From: Cinclus cinclus
Taxonomy: Eukaryota > Chordata > Aves > Passeriformes > Cinclidae
Direction: 5' to 3'
NCBI RefSeq assembly: GCF_963662255.1
Contig: NC_085056.1
Span: 7,072,216-7,136,215, forward strand
DNA: 64,000 nt
This document shows, one piece after another, positions 10,801-20,850 of the stretch (the stretch's first letter is position 1; each line of letters begins with the position of its first letter). The notes under the pieces are model-generated. The model was not told where the DNA came from. It worked only from the letters and a program-made list of their open reading frames with translations, and did no database searches. A program made the translations under genes and the position numbers.

Positions 10801-13290
10801 GTTGCCAGCCTCACCCAGTGACCATAAGTGGGAAGATATGGGTTGCCAGGAGCTCCACAGAGGGGTGACCATGGCTGCTGCAGACTGTGATCCTGATTCT
10901 TTCCCACAGTGTGTGTGAAACTGGTGGAGGATGTGCTGAATCGGCGGCTGCCCCGGCGGCCTGGCAGTGCCCAAAGTGAGCAGGTCACCATCTTCCAGTA
11001 CTGGAGCCACTTTGAGTCACTCGGTGCCCTGGTGCTTGACACCTACATGATGGAGCTGGCAGAGGAAGGTGGGTGTCCTCCCACCCTCCTTAAGTCCTGG
11101 GATGGGGTGCCAGAGTATCACCATAGTGATTGATCACCCTGCAGCAGTGCCATGACCATTCTGGGGTACCACCCAGAGGCTTAGCCATCCTTGAGGTGGG
11201 CAAGTCAGTCTGATCCAGAGTGCAGCCCAGTCCCATGCTGCCTTCCAATATCCTTCCTGTAGGTCCCCAGTGTCTTGGGGAGCAATCCCATGTAATGCCA
11301 CCTTGCATGGAGCCCCCTCTGCCCAGCATGGATCCAGGGTGCTCAGGGATGGTGGCAGGGATGTGGGGGCAGTGCCATGTGACTCCCCATACCTTGGCTG
11401 AGCTCATGGCTTCCCGCAGCACTGCTGGCACAGAACCTCAACTCAGATGACCAGGACGTGGTGCTGCGTGCCCTGAAGCGCATGCCTGAGGGCCGCCTGA
11501 AGAAGGAGGGGCTGAAGGCACTGAGCCTGCTCCTCGTGGAGGGCAACAGCAAGGTGGTGAGTGCTGTGTCAGCCCAGCTCCGCAGCCTGGCAGAAAACCC
11601 CCGCTTCCGCCAACGGGTATGTGCTGGGCAAGCCAGGGATGACGTGGGCTGGTGCCCCTGCTCGTAGCAGAGCAGGTGACACTGACAGAGATGGTGACAC
11701 TGACTCTCCCATCTCCCCCAGGCCCTCGTGTGCTTCCTGGAGCAGCTGGAAGATGAAGAGGTGCAGACACGTGTGGCAGGGTGCGCGGCGCTGGGCTGCT
11801 TGAAGGTGAGGGATGTGGGGAGCAGGCAGTAGGGCTGCATGTTCCAGAGGAAGAGGAAACACGTGTGGCCAGTGACTCTGGACACACCTGCACAGCCTCG
11901 TGCTCCTGGGAGAGAAGAGTTGGGGATGCCCCAAATGTGCTGTAGCAGCAGGCAGGGGCAGAGAAAGAAGGAAAATGAGGAAAAGAAAGAGAATGAGGGG
12001 CTTTTCTGTACCATGGGGCTGCAGCACCCTGTGCTACCTTCCCCATCTGACTGTCTTCATGCTCCAGCCCTGACAGCCAAAACTCATCTCCTTATCCCTT
12101 CTCCTGCAGGCCAAAGAGAGCATTGAGCAGCTGGTTTACCTGTGCCAAACCGACAAAGAGCCTGTGCGGGAGGCAGCCAAGCAGAGCCTGATGCTGTGTG
12201 GTGAGTGTCCTGCTGCTTCTTTGCTTGCTCCCTACCCACAGCATCCCAAGTGGCATCTCCTGGTGCCAGCAGTGCCCACAGGAGATGGGGCTCCAAGGTT
12301 ACCCCACGCACTCTGGTTCATCATGCCCTGAGCTCTGCCAGGCAAGAGCAAGCTGGCAGTGAGGGCCAGGCATCCTGTAGCCATAGCACTAAGCCTGGTT
12401 GTTATTTATTATTTGCTAGATGGCCCTGAGAGAACCATCTGAGTGTGTTTCTAGGCCTCCAGATCGCGGCAGCTGCTGCCCAGGTTGGGACACGTGAGCT
12501 GTCCTCGTACCCCTTGTCCCTGCTCCGGCTGCTTTGCTCACAAATGTCTCTGTCTTAGAGCCTGTCAGCTGTGTCACGTTTTGGAGTCTGTGTCTTGGTT
12601 GTTGATAGTGCACATCCCACTGGCACCCTGACACATGTAGTTGCCTTGTGTCCTATGTCCCAGCAGATTGTCCATGTCACCATCTCTTGCTGGGGATGAC
12701 TGCTGCGGGCAGATTTGTGGGCAAAGAGGTCAGAGTGAGCCTGTAGCATGGATGTGTGCATCCCTGTGTGTGCCTGGGGGAGCCCTTGCAACCCCCATGC
12801 CAGTGCATGCAGATGTGCACAGCTGTTGGAGCCACCGGAGCTGGCACAGACCTGAGCGCTGGTACCTCGGCCCCAAGTGAGGCTCTCCACAAACCAACAC
12901 TCCTGCAGCCCAAACACAGGTTATCCCTGCCCTGCGTGGGCAGCTGAGAACAGGATTTGCAACCTCTGAATCAGGAGCTCTGGGGACTTTCTGATCCAGA
13001 TCTCAGCTGGGACCTGCCCAGGGGCGTGCTAATAGAGAACAAGAGAGGTTTCCATGCTGTGGCCGTAGCACGCAGGCTCAACTTTACCAGGTGTTAGGCA
13101 TATTTCCCTGGAAAGGCCAGGGCGGATGGCTAGAGATGGGCTGGGAACAGAACTTCTGCAGTTTGTATCACTGACGTGGCGTGTACTTGCAGGAGAAGAT
13201 GGTAAATCAGCTCACCGGCGACTGGAGGAGACCCTGGATAGCCTCCCGCGGATCTTTGCACCAGCCAGCATGGCCAGTACAGCTTTCTGA
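1733..13290 (+). CDS. RIPOR1: RIPOR1 (FAM65A), RHO-interacting cell polarization regulator 1; spliced coding span
   Basis: RIPOR1 binds active RHOA and links it to Golgi reorientation, STK24/STK26-PDCD10 complexes and directed cell migration (family knowledge). Twenty-one exons with consistent phases give 1,042 residues, or 1,089 with a candidate cassette exon; human RIPOR1 is about 1,220. Order seen: an N-terminal RSQSFAGV segment; the PL48/FAM65 N-terminal domain, roughly residues 60-360, with helical, coiled-coil-prone sequence around [19 protein letters not shown]; a low-complexity Ser/Pro/Glu-rich middle (about 360-590); and a conserved helical C-terminal part (about 590-1042) with armadillo/HEAT-like character, ending in SMASTAF. 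The start ATG at 1733 matches the human [10 protein letters not shown] start. Most introns are under 1 kb and several under 100 bases. The bird protein lacks the long Thr/Ser/Pro repeat that expands the human middle region. The 3' neighbour CTCF confirms the identity by synteny. Confidence 0.96.
1834..3830 (+). other. RIPOR1: RIPOR1 intron 1
   Basis: A 2-kb GC-rich intron bounded by GT and AG. I recognise no transposable element, RNA gene or conserved block. Open frames on either strand look like composition artefacts. Confidence 0.8.
3831..3980 (+). CDS. RIPOR1: RIPOR1 exon 2
   Basis: Follows acceptor ctctccccag. Encodes residues 34-83, including [20 protein letters not shown] and [13 protein letters not shown], the beginning of the PL48/FAM65 domain. 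Enters in phase 2 and leaves in phase 2. Donor GTAAGT at 3981. Confidence 0.95.
4302..4380 (+). CDS. RIPOR1: RIPOR1 exon 3
   Basis: Encodes residues 84-110 ([20 protein letters not shown] then KRNSRL), a strongly helical segment of the PL48 domain. Leaves in phase 0. Acceptor ccccag at 4296-4301, donor GTGAGT. Confidence 0.95.
4689..4712 (+). CDS. RIPOR1: RIPOR1 exon 4 (24-base microexon)
   Basis: Eight codons, GFLYDLDK, identical to human RIPOR1. Flanked by tcctccag and GTAAGC and phase 0 on both sides. Easily missed by gene finders because of its size. Confidence 0.95.
5180..5233 (+). CDS. RIPOR1: RIPOR1 exon 5
   Basis: Eighteen codons, [18 protein letters not shown], identical to human RIPOR1 and a likely coiled-coil helix. 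Acceptor cttttgcag, donor GTGAGA, phase 0 both sides. The next intron is only 79 bases. Confidence 0.96.
5313..5465 (+). CDS. RIPOR1: RIPOR1 exon 6
   Basis: Fifty-one codons (residues 137-187) beginning [20 protein letters not shown] and ending GYKEYTE, phase 0 both sides. The donor GTGAGT at 5466-5471 is unusual: its first five bases are the left target-site duplication of an LTR insertion and its sixth base is the first base of the LTR. Confidence 0.96.
5471..6086 (-). mobile_element. Solo LTR of an endogenous retrovirus (ERVL-like, passerine type)
   Basis: A 616-base element starts TGTCTTGG and ends AACACA on the + strand, i.e. TG...CA termini, flanked by a perfect 5-base duplication GTGAG at 5466-5470 and 6087-6091. 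Five-base duplications are usual for ERVL-type integrases. The sequence resembles LTRs I recall as abundant in songbird genomes. There is no gag, pol or env, so it is a solo LTR left by recombination. Strand is uncertain: the minus reading places an AGTAAA poly(A)-like signal about 150 bases from the LTR end, which favours minus. It fills most of RIPOR1 intron 6. Confidence 0.78.
6171..6234 (+). CDS. RIPOR1: RIPOR1 exon 7
   Basis: Encodes [20 protein letters not shown] plus K and one base (residues 188-208). Acceptor ctgttcccag, donor GTACCG. Leaves in phase 1. Follows the LTR-containing intron by only about 85 bases. Confidence 0.95.
6264..6290. repeat. Short (TGCC)n-like microsatellite in RIPOR1 intron 7
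   Basis: A run of TGCC/TGC units sits in the 82-base intron between exons 7 and 8, so it makes up about a third of that intron. It includes one or two imperfect units. Confidence 0.75.
6317..6360 (+). CDS. RIPOR1: RIPOR1 exon 8
   Basis: Encodes [15 protein letters not shown] (residues 209-223) and ends in phase 0. Acceptor ctcttgcag. The donor is GTTGGT, a poor match to consensus, but phase and the human protein (GDQYEICMKYG, here GDQYEIFMKYG) fix this border. Confidence 0.93.
6569..6694 (+). CDS. RIPOR1: RIPOR1 exon 9
   Basis: Forty-two codons (residues 224-265) starting [17 protein letters not shown] and ending [11 protein letters not shown], phase 0 both sides. Part of the conserved FAM65 N-terminal region. 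Donor GTACAG. Confidence 0.96.
6743..6930 (-). mobile_element. CR1 LINE 3' fragment in RIPOR1 intron 9
   Basis: The stretch reads as the reverse complement of a CR1 3' end: 'catttaggttggaaaagacct', then 'ccactaaac..gtccc', then 'ccagggatggtgattccacc'. It is diverged and truncated before the CR1 reverse-transcriptase region. Its right edge is approximate and lies close to exon 10. Confidence 0.8.
6974..7122 (+). CDS. RIPOR1: RIPOR1 exon 10
   Basis: Encodes [20 protein letters not shown] and onward to KLSLEVTW plus two bases (residues 266-314), nearly identical to human. Acceptor ccttcttcag, donor GTGAGT. Leaves in phase 2. Confidence 0.96.
7317..7446 (+). CDS. RIPOR1: RIPOR1 exon 11
   Basis: Encodes [20 protein letters not shown] onward to SLREQAFY (residues 315-358), ending exactly in phase 0. 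Contains several Ser/Thr-Pro sites (SPPDTPS). Donor GTAAGT at 7447. In the constitutive form it joins exon 13 (NMLRRQEE) at 8530. Confidence 0.96.
7653..7793 (+). CDS. RIPOR1: RIPOR1 candidate cassette exon 12 (47 codons, alternative)
   Basis: A 141-base open frame between exons 11 and 13 has a pyrimidine-rich acceptor ending cccaag at 7652 and a perfect donor GTAAGT at 7794. Its length is a multiple of three and its frame is phase 0 at both ends, matching both flanking exons, so inclusion inserts 47 residues without a frameshift. The peptide begins [20 protein letters not shown] and continues [20 protein letters not shown], with an amphipathic helix-like core. The main human isoform skips directly from AFY to NMLRR, so this is probably alternative or tissue-specific. 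Function unknown; conservation unverified. Confidence 0.62.
8530..9342 (+). CDS. RIPOR1: RIPOR1 exon 13 (long, low-complexity middle)
   Basis: An 813-base exon encoding 271 residues (359-629), phase 0 both sides. It begins [20 protein letters not shown], contains the conserved [16 protein letters not shown] block and ends with [20 protein letters not shown] and LEEMLL. Between these it is Ser/Pro/Glu-rich and poorly conserved. The human exon is much longer because of a Thr/Ser/Pro-His repeat tract that is absent here. Confidence 0.95.
9543..9682 (+). CDS. RIPOR1: RIPOR1 exon 14
   Basis: Encodes [20 protein letters not shown] and ESFSFLN (residues 630-675), closely matching human. The acceptor is a tandem CAGCAG (9540-9545), so use of the second AG would drop one glutamine. 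Leaves in phase 2, donor GTGCAC. Confidence 0.94.
9992..10166 (+). CDS. RIPOR1: RIPOR1 exon 15
   Basis: Encodes residues 676-734, from [20 protein letters not shown] to [17 protein letters not shown]. The last part matches human ALVRHLYHCSRLLL and opens the conserved helical C-terminal domain. Acceptor ggcttgcag, donor GTGAGG, leaves in phase 0. Confidence 0.95.
10312..10447 (+). CDS. RIPOR1: RIPOR1 exon 16
   Basis: Encodes [20 protein letters not shown] and [15 protein letters not shown] (residues 735-779), strongly conserved. Acceptor ccttgcag, donor GTAAAG. Leaves in phase 1. Confidence 0.95.
10610..10771 (+). CDS. RIPOR1: RIPOR1 exon 17
   Basis: Encodes [20 protein letters not shown] and on to HPGLADA (residues 780-833). 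Acceptor tccccacag, donor GTGAGT, phase 1 to phase 1. Confidence 0.95.
10910..11068 (+). CDS. RIPOR1: RIPOR1 exon 18
   Basis: Encodes [20 protein letters not shown] and a [14 protein letters not shown] segment (residues 834-886) similar to human VCVKFLEDALGQKLPRRP and QLTVFQFWSFVETL. Phase 1 to phase 1, donor GTGGGT. Confidence 0.95.
11420..11616 (+). CDS. RIPOR1: RIPOR1 exon 19
   Basis: Encodes [24 protein letters not shown] sequence (here [20 protein letters not shown]) to NPRFRQR (residues 887-952). This is the helical repeat region with armadillo/HEAT-like spacing. Acceptor ttcccgcag, donor GTATGT, leaves in phase 0. Confidence 0.95.
11722..11805 (+). CDS. RIPOR1: RIPOR1 exon 20
   Basis: Twenty-eight codons: [20 protein letters not shown] then CAALGCLK (residues 953-980), nearly identical to human. 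One HEAT-like helix pair. Phase 0 both sides, donor GTGAGG. Confidence 0.95.
12110..12200 (+). CDS. RIPOR1: RIPOR1 exon 21
   Basis: Encodes [20 protein letters not shown] and [10 protein letters not shown] (residues 981-1010). Acceptor ctcctgcag, donor GTGAGT, leaves in phase 1. Confidence 0.95.
13193..13290 (+). CDS. RIPOR1: RIPOR1 exon 22 (last coding exon)
   Basis: Encodes the C-terminus [20 protein letters not shown] to SMASTAF and TGA at 13288-13290, matching the human end ARIF/GPGSMASTAF pattern. Acceptor gtacttgcag. The 992-base intron before it (12201-13192) holds no repeat or gene I recognise. Confidence 0.95.
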
Positions 13291-13786
13291 GACCCACGCA
13301 CACCCACCTGCCATCCTGAGGGCAAAGGCACTGCTGGGCCGCCTGGGCTTGCACGGACTGGGGACCCGGCAGCCCCAGCAGCTCCCGCTCTCGGCAGCAC
13401 ACCACAGTATTACCCCGCCCGCCGGCAGCTCGCCACGGCCGCACACTGCCTTATGGAGCACCGCTTCCCGGTCCCCGCCAGCGGCCCCACGGGTGCCACC
13501 TCCGCACCGCTGGGCAGGGGGCTCGCTGCACACCCCACCCTCTGATCGCTATTTAAAGTACCCAGGGAGCCCACCCTTCCTTCCCCCCTCGTCGGCTACA
13601 GCTGGCAGGACTGGGGTGGCGGGGAGAGGTACTGGATTTCTCTGCCTCCTCTTGCCTTCCTCTTGCTCGAGGGCATGCACCCTGTCCCGGAAGGACCTGC
13701 ACTTTGGAAACCTCGCTGTTTCTTTCCAGGAGCTGCCAGGGCCATGGGGACTGCTGCCCTCTGCTACCTGGAGTCCCCAGGACTTA

Positions 13787-13792
13787 AATAAA
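13787..13792 (+). terminator. RIPOR1 proximal poly(A) signal AATAAA
   Basis: Canonical hexamer about 500 bases after the stop, followed by T-rich sequence (ttctgctggcgtttcttc) suitable as a downstream element. Confidence 0.6.
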
Positions 13793-14151
13793 ATGAAATA
13801 TGAGATATTAATATATTCTGCTGGCGTTTCTTCTTTCCAGCTCCACGTGCTCCTGTCCCTCCCTGGCTTGTGGCTGTAGGGAGTGTAGTGAGATGTGGCC
13901 TCAGCCCAGAGCCTTTCCTGGCCGGTTGGGAAGTGCTGTGGAGGGCAGGGGCAGGAGGAGCGATAGAGGGACGGACAGATGGATGGACAGAAGCTGCCAC
14001 CTTTTTTTTTTTTTGTTTGTTTGATTTGTTTTATTTTTATTTACAGATTTTTTGCAGAAAAACAAAAGCAAAAAATTCTTTTCTATAATGTCTCTATAAA
14101 TCTATATATAATGTAATTACAGAGAATGACTAATTTTGATTTTCAAGCAGA

Positions 14152-14157
14152 AATAAA
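14152..14157 (+). terminator. RIPOR1 distal poly(A) signal AATAAA
   Basis: Canonical hexamer followed about 17 bases later by gtgttggtgttgctgt, a strong GU-rich downstream element. This looks like the better of the two sites. Confidence 0.65.
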
Positions 14158-15354
14158 AGCCTTTAAAGAGTGTTGGTGTTGCTGTAAGGGTGTTTCTTTG
14201 GCCCCAGTGCCCTGGGACAGAGCAAGTTGGGTGTCAGCATAGCATCCATGTCACTTGGAGGGTGACAGAGTATGTCATGGGAAATAATTGTGATTTTTGG
14301 CCCTGCAACTCAGCCAAATGGTGCCAAAATTTGGCTGCTTCATATGGGATGCATCACCCATGGCAGTAGGAGGTGTCCATACAGGATGGGGGCCACCAAA
14401 ACCAGGGCTGCCCTGCGAATGGAAACAGCCCTGTGTGTGTGCGTGTGTAAATCCACACATTCCCCATCTCCAGCTGGTGTTGGTTATCGAGGTCCTGACT
14501 TCCAGTTTGGACCAGTAAGGACCCACATCCAGCACTGGAAGCAGATTGCAGCAGCTGTGGTGGCCAAGCCATGTTCCCAAATGTCCCCACACCGGATGGG
14601 TGTGACAGGTAATGCTAAACCACCCTGTGAGCTGCTCTGCCTCACTGGCTGTGCCTTGTCCCAGGATATCCGCTGTCCCCACCTTACTGTGTGAGGGACA
14701 CACCACTGGGCTGGGAGGGAGGCTGCTCTCTGTGACCCCTTTTGCAGCTCCCCACTCATCACCTTCGCTGAGGCTGGAGGCTTTTTGGAGGTTTTTGTGC
14801 CCCTCTTGTGCAGCTCCTCAGCACTAACGAGGTGTTGGATTGCTGGAAGCTTGCTGGGAAGGAAGCACTGTTTCCTCTGGCTCTCCCAGGAACTTTGCCC
14901 TCTTGGTGGCTGTGACAGCATAGTGCAACAGCAGGGTGGGGGCCACCTCCCTGACACTCACAACACAATTGGTTTTCACTGCTTTGATTAAATTTCCGGA
15001 GTTCAGCAGCATGTGGCTGGTGACACGGAGCCTTCTGCCCCACCGAGGAGGAGGTGGCACCAGACTACAAAGTTCACGACAGAGTGTTGGGTCTTGTGCC
15101 ACCTCCCGATTGGGCCAGGTTGAAAGGAGGGATACTGGATATTTCTGCCTGCATCATGGAGTAGGGCTGCTGAGGCCCTTGCTGAGGCCCATGGTGTCAC
15201 TGTGGGGCTGGGGGCCCCCAGAACTGCTCTCTCTCTCCCTGTGATGTGTCTCTGTGCTTTCACTGGTGACTTTTTTTAAAGCTTCTATCATTTGCCTTCC
15301 TCTTCTCAAATCCCGCCCATCACCTGATGGTTTAAATCCATGAACATCCAGCAT

Positions 15355-16085
15355 GATGGTGCACCTGGGGAAGAACTAACACCATGCACCAGTACCTGAT
15401 GGAGGCCAATCTGCTGGGAAGCAGCTGTGCAGAGAAGGACCAGGGAGTCTTGGTGAACAAGAAGCTTAGCCAGCAGTGTGCCCTGGGGACCAAGAAGCCC
15501 ACTGGTATCCTGGGATGCAATAGGAAGTGCATTGGCAGTGGGGCAAGGGAGCTGATCCTGCCCCTTCAGCCCTAGTGAGGCTACATCTGGAGTGCTGTGT
15601 CCAGTTCTGGGCTCCTCAATACAAGGGAAACATGGAGTTCTTGGAGCAGATCCAACAGAGGGATACACAGATGATTAAAGAATTGGAGCATCTCTCTTAC
15701 AAGGAAAGACTGTGGGAGCTGGAGCTGTTCAGCCTCAAAAAGTTATGACTGAGAGAGGATCTCATCAATTTTTGTCAGTATCTGCAGGGAGGGTGCCAGA
15801 GGATGGCTCAGGCTCTACTCAGTGGTGCCCAGCAACAAGACAAGAGGCAATGGGCAGAAACTAATACACAGGAAGTTTCACATGAAAATGAGGAAGAACT
15901 TTGTGTGGGTGGCCACACAAAAGAACAGGTTGCCCAGAGAGGCTGTGGATTCTCCCTCACTGGAGGTATTAAAAAACCATCTGGACACAATCCTGTCCAA
16001 TGCCCTCTAGAATAACCTCTTGAGCAGAGAGGTTGGACCAGATGACCCATAGTGGTTCCTTCCAACCTTACTATTCTGTGATTCT
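15355..16085 (+). mobile_element. CR1 LINE 3' fragment, sense orientation
   Basis: Reads as the 3' part of a CR1 element. It includes the degenerate end of the second ORF (...gtgctgtgtccagttctgggctcc, then a 'gaaagactgtgggagctggagctgttcagcct' block, then 'aacaggttgcccagagaggctgtgg'). It finishes with the typical CR1 tail ctattctgtgattct. Reading frames are broken, so it is a dead 5'-truncated copy. Confidence 0.92.
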
Positions 16086-17546
16086 TTACGCCCCCAACAG
16101 GCATGGACAAGAACTCCGCTCCCAAGCCTTCATTTTTCCAGCTCTCATGACAGCTGCTCCAATCCCTTAATCATCTTAGCGGCCTGTATGGTCCTGGGAG
16201 TGGTTTAGAGCAGCAAAGATGCCCCCAAAGGCAGCAGAGGCAGGGACATTCCTCCAGTCCTGCCAGCCACCTGTGCCAGAGCAGGGGCACTGCCATACCC
16301 AGCAGAGCTGGGGATTTATAGCTCCCAGGCCAAGCAAGGCCCATCCATTGGTGCTTCCCAGGATTTTTAAGCACGTCCCAGGAGGTTATAGCCTTCACTT
16401 CCTTCTTCATCACTGTAGCAGAGCTTTTTGGGGCTGGCTCAGGCAGAATGCAGCATGTCATGGTGCATATGGTCCCATCTGGGACACCCCCTCAGTATAA
16501 CCACTTCTGGATGCAGTTTTATCTGCAGATGGGATTGTGGGGAGGGGTAACCAGGGGACACTGCTGCATCACTCATCCCTTAGCCTTCTTCCACCTGCTT
16601 TGGGGGCTGGATGAGCTCCAGCAGGAAAGCACAGTGCCTTTCCCAAAGCACTGCATCACACTGTCAGCTTTAGGCAGCAAGAGACGAGAGATGTAGGTCC
16701 CAGCTGGCACATGCAACTGCAGACAAGAGCACCCGAGAGGTGGAAAGTGGCCCAGTCCTCACATATTTGGTTTGGTTTCTTTTCCCCTTTCAATAACTGC
16801 TGGAAAACAAACCAGCCCAATGTCCCAGTGGCCAAAGCCATTAATTTAATTCACTCACCTACCTGGGTGTTATCCTTGCCCTGCCAAAACCTCGTCCCCT
16901 CCCTGCAGCACAATTCCACTTTCCAAGATAAGCTACACCTTGACTGTAGAGATCAGAGCAGACTTCTGTCAGGGTAGGTAGGGAGCTGCAGGCCAGGACA
17001 AAATGACTCTGTTCCTGGAATTGCAAGGAATAATCCCATTATTTATGTGGCTGTTAGAACATGTGGGAAAAAAACCTCAGTCAGATTAATTTAGGAATCT
17101 GTTACCCAGCCCCTTGCTGCAAATAGGTCTATGTTGGCATTGCCAACCTGTGCCCTATGGACACCACCAGGTCACCTGGAATTGCAGGAACGCCATTTTC
17201 ACAGAACCCAACTTCAAACAAAAGGTCTTGATTTTTGGACCTCTCAGCTTCATGGGTGAACTCCCTGGGAGCCACTTTCACAGCACACAGGGACAGACAC
17301 AGCAGTGCAGAGCACATTTTGCAGCAGCATTTGTTATTTCAAAGGAGACAGTGTGCCAGCACCGTGTTTGTCAGCCAAATCTGTGTCAGCACTTAAAACA
17401 TCCCCCTCCCGTATGGACGTGCTTGTGCTCAGCAGCTACTTGCTTTTCCTGTAGGAGCTGCAGCCCGTGGGAGGGTGTCTGTGTCACAGTTACATTATCC
17501 ATGTGCTCTGGCTTGGGGAAGATGTTCCCTTCCCCTGCTTACTGCT

Positions 17547-17570
17547 GGTTTTGCTTTTTTTTTTTTTTTT
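17547..17570. repeat. Poly(T) tract
   Basis: A run of about 17 T preceded by T-rich sequence, in the intergenic region. No retroposon body is obvious beside it. Confidence 0.7.
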
Positions 17571-19011
17571 AATTGGAAGGATGCATACGGATTCTGAAGC
17601 ACTCTGCAGTATTGCTTTTTACTTGCCAGTCTCAGAAAATTGTCCTGAGAAACCCCTGAAGACCATCAACACAACGTTCCCTCCTCTTGCACAGCATCCT
17701 GGCTGGTGCAGCTGCCTGGGTTTGACACCAAGAGCAGCCACCAGTCAGAATGACCCCAAGGAGACACTACCACTTTGTGGTACCAAAAGCTCCAATTAGC
17801 CCTTGTGTTAGAAAACACTTAAATCTTGATGCAAAGTAATTTTTGGGGGTTGTAGTTTGTAACTCTCCGATCTGAATAATCTTAAAGTTGGACCGCCTAC
17901 CTTTTCCCAGGCTTATGGGAAATCATGTTTCCAAGGCACTCACTGGGGCATTTAGAGATGATTGGAACAACTAAGCAGCCCGAGCTGAACCACAGCAAAG
18001 CAACAGCCTCCTCGTGAGCACTGACGTGTTCCTTGCAGAGCTGTCAGGCACATCTGTATGGTCTTGTTCTCCAAGGACCACTCCTGGGACACCAGCTGGG
18101 GCCTTGGTTCATTAGAGACACCAAATGGTGCTCCAAACAGCCTTCAAAAATTTAATTCGATGCTCTCAAGCTCGACTACTGTCTTCCTTAGAGCTGACCT
18201 TAGAGTGGTGACTCCTGAGGGATTGTGAAGGTGATGGAAGTGCTGAGGAGGGTGAGCCTACCTGGGGCCTCAGCAAGGTGGTTGGGAGCTCCCTGGCTTC
18301 AGTTCTTTCCGTTCTGGCTCATGGGCAAGGTGTCTCTGGGAAAGGCCTCGCTCAGGCAACTTTTCTAGAAGGAGCATCTGCCTCTGGGTGTCTAATTTGG
18401 ACAGGCTCAGAGATTGATATTCAGGAGCACTCACAGGACTGAAGCTGGAGATTTGAATTCCCTGCAAATCAGCTCAAAAGCGCCTCCAAGTGAGGAAACT
18501 CAGGATCAGTAGGGCAGACCCCCAGCACTCACTCGTGGATGGATGGTCAGGGACACTTCTGGCAGGAGAAGTCCACCAATACGTGCTTGTCAGGAAAAAA
18601 AAATTCTGCTTCTAAGCAGTGACATTCCTACTAGAAAGATGCGACCGTTTGCCATAGCATGGCTCAAACAAAAGGCAGAGGGATCATTAGCAACCATTTA
18701 CACTCTGCCCTGGGTGAGTATTCAAAGCAGGTAAGAGGCAGTTTTACACACAGCCACTGCTTCTCTCCATTTTGATTCGTGCCTGAGCTAAATTTTGAGC
18801 TTAAAGCAGGATTCATGACTACAGATGAAGGATATGCCATTCTCCCAAAAATTACAGCATGAGAATTGATGGCTTGACAGCTTAGAATGTACGTGATTTT
18901 TTTAAACACTCACACTACAGAAATGTTCTGAGCAGATTCTTTGTGCTGTGCTGACTTAATTTCCTTCTACACCAACTCATCTAATGGCTAAATGGAAGGC
19001 CATGGATGGGG

Positions 19012-19062
19012 GTTTTTTTTGTTTTTTGTTTTTTTTTTTTTGGTTGGTTGTTTTTTTGTTTT
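19012..19062. repeat. T/G-rich low-complexity tract
   Basis: About 50 bases of T runs broken by single G, of the type common in avian intergenic DNA. Confidence 0.75.
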
Positions 19063-20434
19063 TAATTTTCAAAAAGCTTTTGATTGCCCAACATTGGGCT
19101 CAGGGATCCTAGTGAGGTTCCTTCAAATTCAGGATATTCTGTTTCAATAATTCAAATTTCTCATACAGTGAAGACCCTGGAGCTCACGGCTGTGGGCTAC
19201 ACCGTCACCTCTCATAATTAATGGCCACCTTTTAGCATTGCTTTGTAGATAATTTATTTCTTCTTCAGCCAAGGCTACATCCACAAAGCTCATCCCCTCT
19301 ACCCCCTCGGTAAGCTGCCAATGCCCCACTGAAATGGGCTAATGGACTTGCTGTCATGATCCTGAGAAGGAAACTTGTTCTGGGTTGTCAACAGCCCCCA
19401 AAGGAGTATCGGTACTCAGAACACAGCCCATGGCGCTCTGCTGCTTTGCAAGGAGCTGAGAGAGCTTAGGCTTAGGCAGGAGAAACCCGTAAAGCCGGGT
19501 CAGGGCCTGATCTTACTCAGCCCAACTCCCCTGGCAGAAGGACCCTTCTCTCCATTCTCTCCACAGCACAGCTCAGCAAGTCATCACTATTATTCATACC
19601 AGGATTTAAGGGCATAGCTTACACATGCCAATGTATGCTAATGTTTTCCTGGTGGGTTTGTCACTTGTTAAGCAGGTTGTGGTAAAGCCTAGGCTGTTGA
19701 ACAGCTTTTACCCCAACCTGCAGTGATATCTCAAGAGGTGCAAATTGGAGGAAAGATTTTCAATGCAGATTTCAACTCTAACAGCCTTAAAACTCTTTAA
19801 TTCTACCACCATAGATTTTTGAGGTTTCTTTATATTCAGATTTCTCTTTGAATTCCTGGACTTATTGTCCTCCAGCGACTAACACGGGAGTAAAAGGAAC
19901 AAAAATATGCAGCTTCCTTCCAATGTTTCTGATTTTTGAACTATTAATATTTTAACCCATTACTCTTGCTCCATTTCACATGGATTTATGGCAAGAAAAT
20001 ACCAAGAGGATGCAGCATGAGCTCATAGAATTCTCCTCTCCTCAGCTTGCCTGTCAATCAGCTCTGGGTCTGCTACAACACTGCTGGAGACGAGAAAATA
20101 TGTTAAACCCAGAAGATTCAGCAACTCAGGGAACTGCAGAAAATGAAAGACAGGCAGGCCCCTGTGTATTTTCACATAAATTCATGCATCTCACCAAGTG
20201 TGCCATAGCCCTTTTCATATCTTGAGGATAAGTTGTGGACAGAAAACACCATGTGTCCAACTTCTGATGGAAATCAACCTTGCTGACTTTCCCAGAAGCT
20301 CCCTACTAAATACCTGGCAGTGCATCCACCACTCCTGCTGTGCTAGAGCTGACTGGAGCTGGTTTGTCCTACCTGATTATGAGCTTGGCAAGCCCAAGGT
20401 CCTTAAAAACACCAGGCAAACACCATCTTAAATC

Positions 20435-20850
20435 ACAGGATTTTAAGAATCCTAGGATCTCCTGAGTTGGAAGGGATCCACAAGGACCATCAAATCCAAA
20501 TCTTGGTCCTGCACAGGACATCCCCAAGAATCACACCACATGCCTGTTGTTGTCCAAATGCTTCTTGAACTCTGTCAGGCCTGGTGCTGTGACCACATTC
20601 CCAGGGAGCTTGTTCCAGTACCTAGCCACCCTGTGGGGGAAGAACCTTTTCCTAATACCCAGCCTAACTCCCCCAGACACAGTTCCATGCTGTTCCCTCA
20701 GGTTCTGTCACTGATCATATAGGGCATCCATCAGTGCTGCCCCTCTTGAGGAAGCTGCAGCCCACGATGAGCTCTGCCCTCAGTATCCTCTTTTCCACAC
20801 TGAAAAGGCAAAGTACCCTCAGCCACCCCTGGCATAGCTTCCCCTCTGGG
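20435..20850 (-). mobile_element. CR1 LINE 3' fragment, antisense
   Basis: Reads as the reverse complement of an older CR1 subfamily: 'gagttggaagggatccacaaggacc', then 'gggagcttgttccagtacctagccaccctgtg' and 'cttttcctaatacccagcctaa'. Truncated and diverged. It ends about 350 bases before the CTCF CpG island. Confidence 0.88.

Larger units (their letters stand above)
13291..14175 (+). other. RIPOR1: RIPOR1 3' UTR (approximate end)
   Basis: The UTR starts after the stop codon. It contains GC-rich sequence, then a T-tract near 14001-14014 and an AT-rich tail. Two AATAAA signals give alternative ends, near 13.81 kb and 14.18 kb. Confidence 0.65.
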
